Assembly: GCA_040388785.1 (NCBI GenBank)
Contig: JAZKBD010000039.1
Location: 1 to 64,000, forward strand
Source: 66-474 sp040388785
GTDB lineage: Bacteria; Pseudomonadota; Gammaproteobacteria; Xanthomonadales; Rhodanobacteraceae
Reading direction: 5' to 3'
Length of the DNA stretch: 64,000 nt
The notes under the pieces: generated by a model
The model's database searches: none
Told to the model about the DNA's origin: nothing
The model's input: the letters and a program-made list of their open reading frames with translations, nothing else
Shown here: piece after piece, positions 62,852 through 64,000 of the stretch
Position numbering within the stretch: position 1 is the first letter of the stretch
Layout of the letters: each line of letters starts with the position of its first letter
Program-made: the position numbers and the translations under genes

Positions 62852-62933
62852 CCCCGGTACCCGGGATCGGGGACCCGGAAGATCAAGAGCCGCGAGCTTT
62901 TGCTTCTCCGGGTCCCGGGTACCGTGGTCCCGG
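62852..62933. repeat. GGTACCCGGG palindrome inside spc operon
   Basis: GGTACCCGG...GGACCCGGA faces TCCGGGTCCCGGGTACC across a loop with AAGAGC...GCTTTT, forming a long imperfect hairpin in the 153 bases between rpsN and rpsH, a junction usually only tens of bases long. Confidence 0.85.
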
Positions 62934-62937
62934 CGCT

Positions 62938-63243
62938 TCACCAACTCGCCTTGCGCAGCCCCGGCACGTCGCCGCGCATGGTCGCTTCGCGCAACTTGCT
63001 GCGGGACAGGCCGAACTTCGCGTACACGGCGCGCGGGCGGCCGGTCAACGCGCAGCGGGTGCGCAGGCGCGACGGGCTGGAGTCGCGCGGCAGCTTCTGC
63101 AGCTTGGCCGCGGCGGCCATCTTCTCGTCGTAGCTCGCATCGGCGCTGGCGATGACCTTCTTCAGGTCGACGCGCTTGCCGCCATGCCGCTTGATCAGCT
63201 TGGCGCGCTTCAGGTCGCGGTTCACCATGGATTTCTTGGCCAT
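62938..63243 (-). CDS. rpsN: 30S ribosomal protein S14 (zinc-free type)
   Basis: 101 residues, the longer form without a CXXC zinc ribbon. AKKSMVNRDLKRAKLIKRHG start, and CALTGRPRAVYAKFGLSRSK then GDVPGLRKASW end. Confidence 0.97.
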   Translation of the reverse strand: MAKKSMVNRDLKRAKLIKRHGGKRVDLKKVIASADASYDEKMAAAAKLQKLPRDSSPSRLRTRCALTGRPRAVYAKFGLSRSKLREATMRGDVPGLRKASW

Positions 63244-63253
63244 ACGTCTCTCG

Positions 63254-63793
63254 TCAGTTGCGGAACGGGAAGTGGAACGCTTCGAGGAGCGCCTTGGCTT
63301 CCGCGTCGGTTTTCGCGGTGGTGGTGATGCAGATGTCCATGCCGCGCATCGCATCGACCTGGTCGAAGTCGATTTCCGGGAAGATGATCTGTTCCTTCAC
63401 GCCCATGTTGTAGTTGCCGCGGCCGTCGAACGCGCGGCCGGACACGCCGCGGAAGTCGCGCACGCGTGGCAGCGAGATATTGATCAGGCGATCCAGGAAC
63501 TCCCACATGTTGGCGCGGCGCAGGGTGACCTTGCAGCCGATCGGCCAGCCATCGCGGATCTTGAACGACGCCACCGACGTGCGTGCCTTGGTCACGATGG
63601 GCTTCTGGCCGGCGATTTTCGCCATGTCGGCGGTCGCGTTCTCCAGCACCTTCTTGTTCGCGGCAGCTTCGCCCACGCCCATGTTGAGCGTGATCTTGCT
63701 GATGCGCGGAACCTGCATCGGGTTCTGGTAACCGAAGCGCTTCATCAGCGTCGGCGTCACTTCGTCTTTGTAGATTTTTTCGAGGCGGGTCAT
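63254..63793 (-). CDS. rplE: 50S ribosomal protein L5
   Basis: 179 residues. RLEKIYKDEVTPTLMKRFGY, PRISKITLNMGVGEA and RDFRGVSGRAFDGRGNYNMG are diagnostic. Confidence 0.98.
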   Translation of the reverse strand: MTRLEKIYKDEVTPTLMKRFGYQNPMQVPRISKITLNMGVGEAAANKKVLENATADMAKIAGQKPIVTKARTSVASFKIRDGWPIGCKVTLRRANMWEFLDRLINISLPRVRDFRGVSGRAFDGRGNYNMGVKEQIIFPEIDFDQVDAMRGMDICITTTAKTDAEAKALLEAFHFPFRN

Positions 63794-63804
63794 GGCTCAG
63801 GTCC

Positions 63805-64000
63805 TCATGCGTCCACGACTTCGCCGGTGGAACGGAACACGCGAACCTTGCGCCCGTCGCCGAGCGTCTTGCGGCCCACGCGTGCGCCCTTGCCGGTGGC
63901 GAGGTCGTACAGCATGACGTTGGAAATGTGGAGCGGGGCTTCGCGTTCCACGATGCCGCCCGGCTGCTGTGCCTGCGGGTTCGGCTTGGTGTGGCGCTTG
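63805..64000 (-). CDS. rplX: 50S ribosomal protein L24, partial
   Basis: Only the last 65 codons are in the window; the 5' end lies beyond position 64000. The visible part reads KRHTKPNPQAQQPGGIVERE then NVMLYDLATGKGARVGRK and ends in VVDA, matching L24. Precedes rplE by 11 bases. Confidence 0.95.
   Translation of the reverse strand, partial: KRHTKPNPQAQQPGGIVEREAPLHISNVMLYDLATGKGARVGRKTLGDGRKVRVFRSTGEVVDA

Overview
The window is high-GC bacterial chromosome, apparently a gammaproteobacterium of the Xanthomonadales/Lysobacterales (Rhodanobacteraceae-like; inferred from gene content, not from a database match). Supporting signs are a miaB-ybeZ-ybeY-corC block, a divergent trmJ/suhB pair, class II DAHP synthase, dense reading frames with 4-26 nt overlaps, and several palindromic repeat families of the kind common in this order. 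Three runs of exactly 10 N (15731, 40076, 46905) show it is a scaffolded draft.

Layout. (1) 336-14719, plus strand: one long, tightly packed operon joining lower-mevalonate genes to hopanoid genes: squalene synthase, squalene-hopene cyclase, hpnG, hpnA, diphosphomevalonate decarboxylase, phosphomevalonate kinase, an HMG-CoA reductase-mevalonate kinase fusion, isopentenyl diphosphate isomerase, hpnH, hpnB, a PlsC-like acyltransferase and an HpnL-like membrane protein. A convergent glycosyltransferase with an assembly gap follows. HMG-CoA synthase, thiolase and FPP synthase are not in the window. (2) 16072-28793: tRNA-Arg(CCT), esterase, ALDH7-type dehydrogenase, SDR, methyltransferase-pyrD-murB, an M16 peptidase, YbjQ, a Bax-inhibitor-1 protein and an Fsr-type transporter. 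(3) 28910-39052: Ivy-like lipoprotein, fused 2-oxoacid dehydrogenase E1, GNAT, pilin-like protein, glutaryl-CoA dehydrogenase, NdvA-type ABC exporter, and a phosphate block (DUF47, Pit, 5'-nucleotidase) with a truncated duplicate of the DUF47 gene start. (4) 39160-45276: CorC/HlyC-like protein (gap inside), a lower-GC OLD-like ATPase/TOPRIM islet, trmJ/suhB, lytic transglycosylase. (5) 45404-55462: miaB, phoH, ybeY, corC, a DUF4105 (Lnb-like) protein where lnt usually lies, corA, lgt, mug, DAHP synthase and dsbB. (6) 55578-64000, minus strand: alpha and spc ribosomal operons from rplQ back to a partial rplX, without rpmJ between secY and rpsM.

The most notable items are the mevalonate-hopanoid supercluster with its HMGR-MK fusion and embedded acyltransferase, the OLD-like putative defence islet, the Lnb-like gene at the lnt position next to lgt, and palindromic repeats placed even inside the spc operon.
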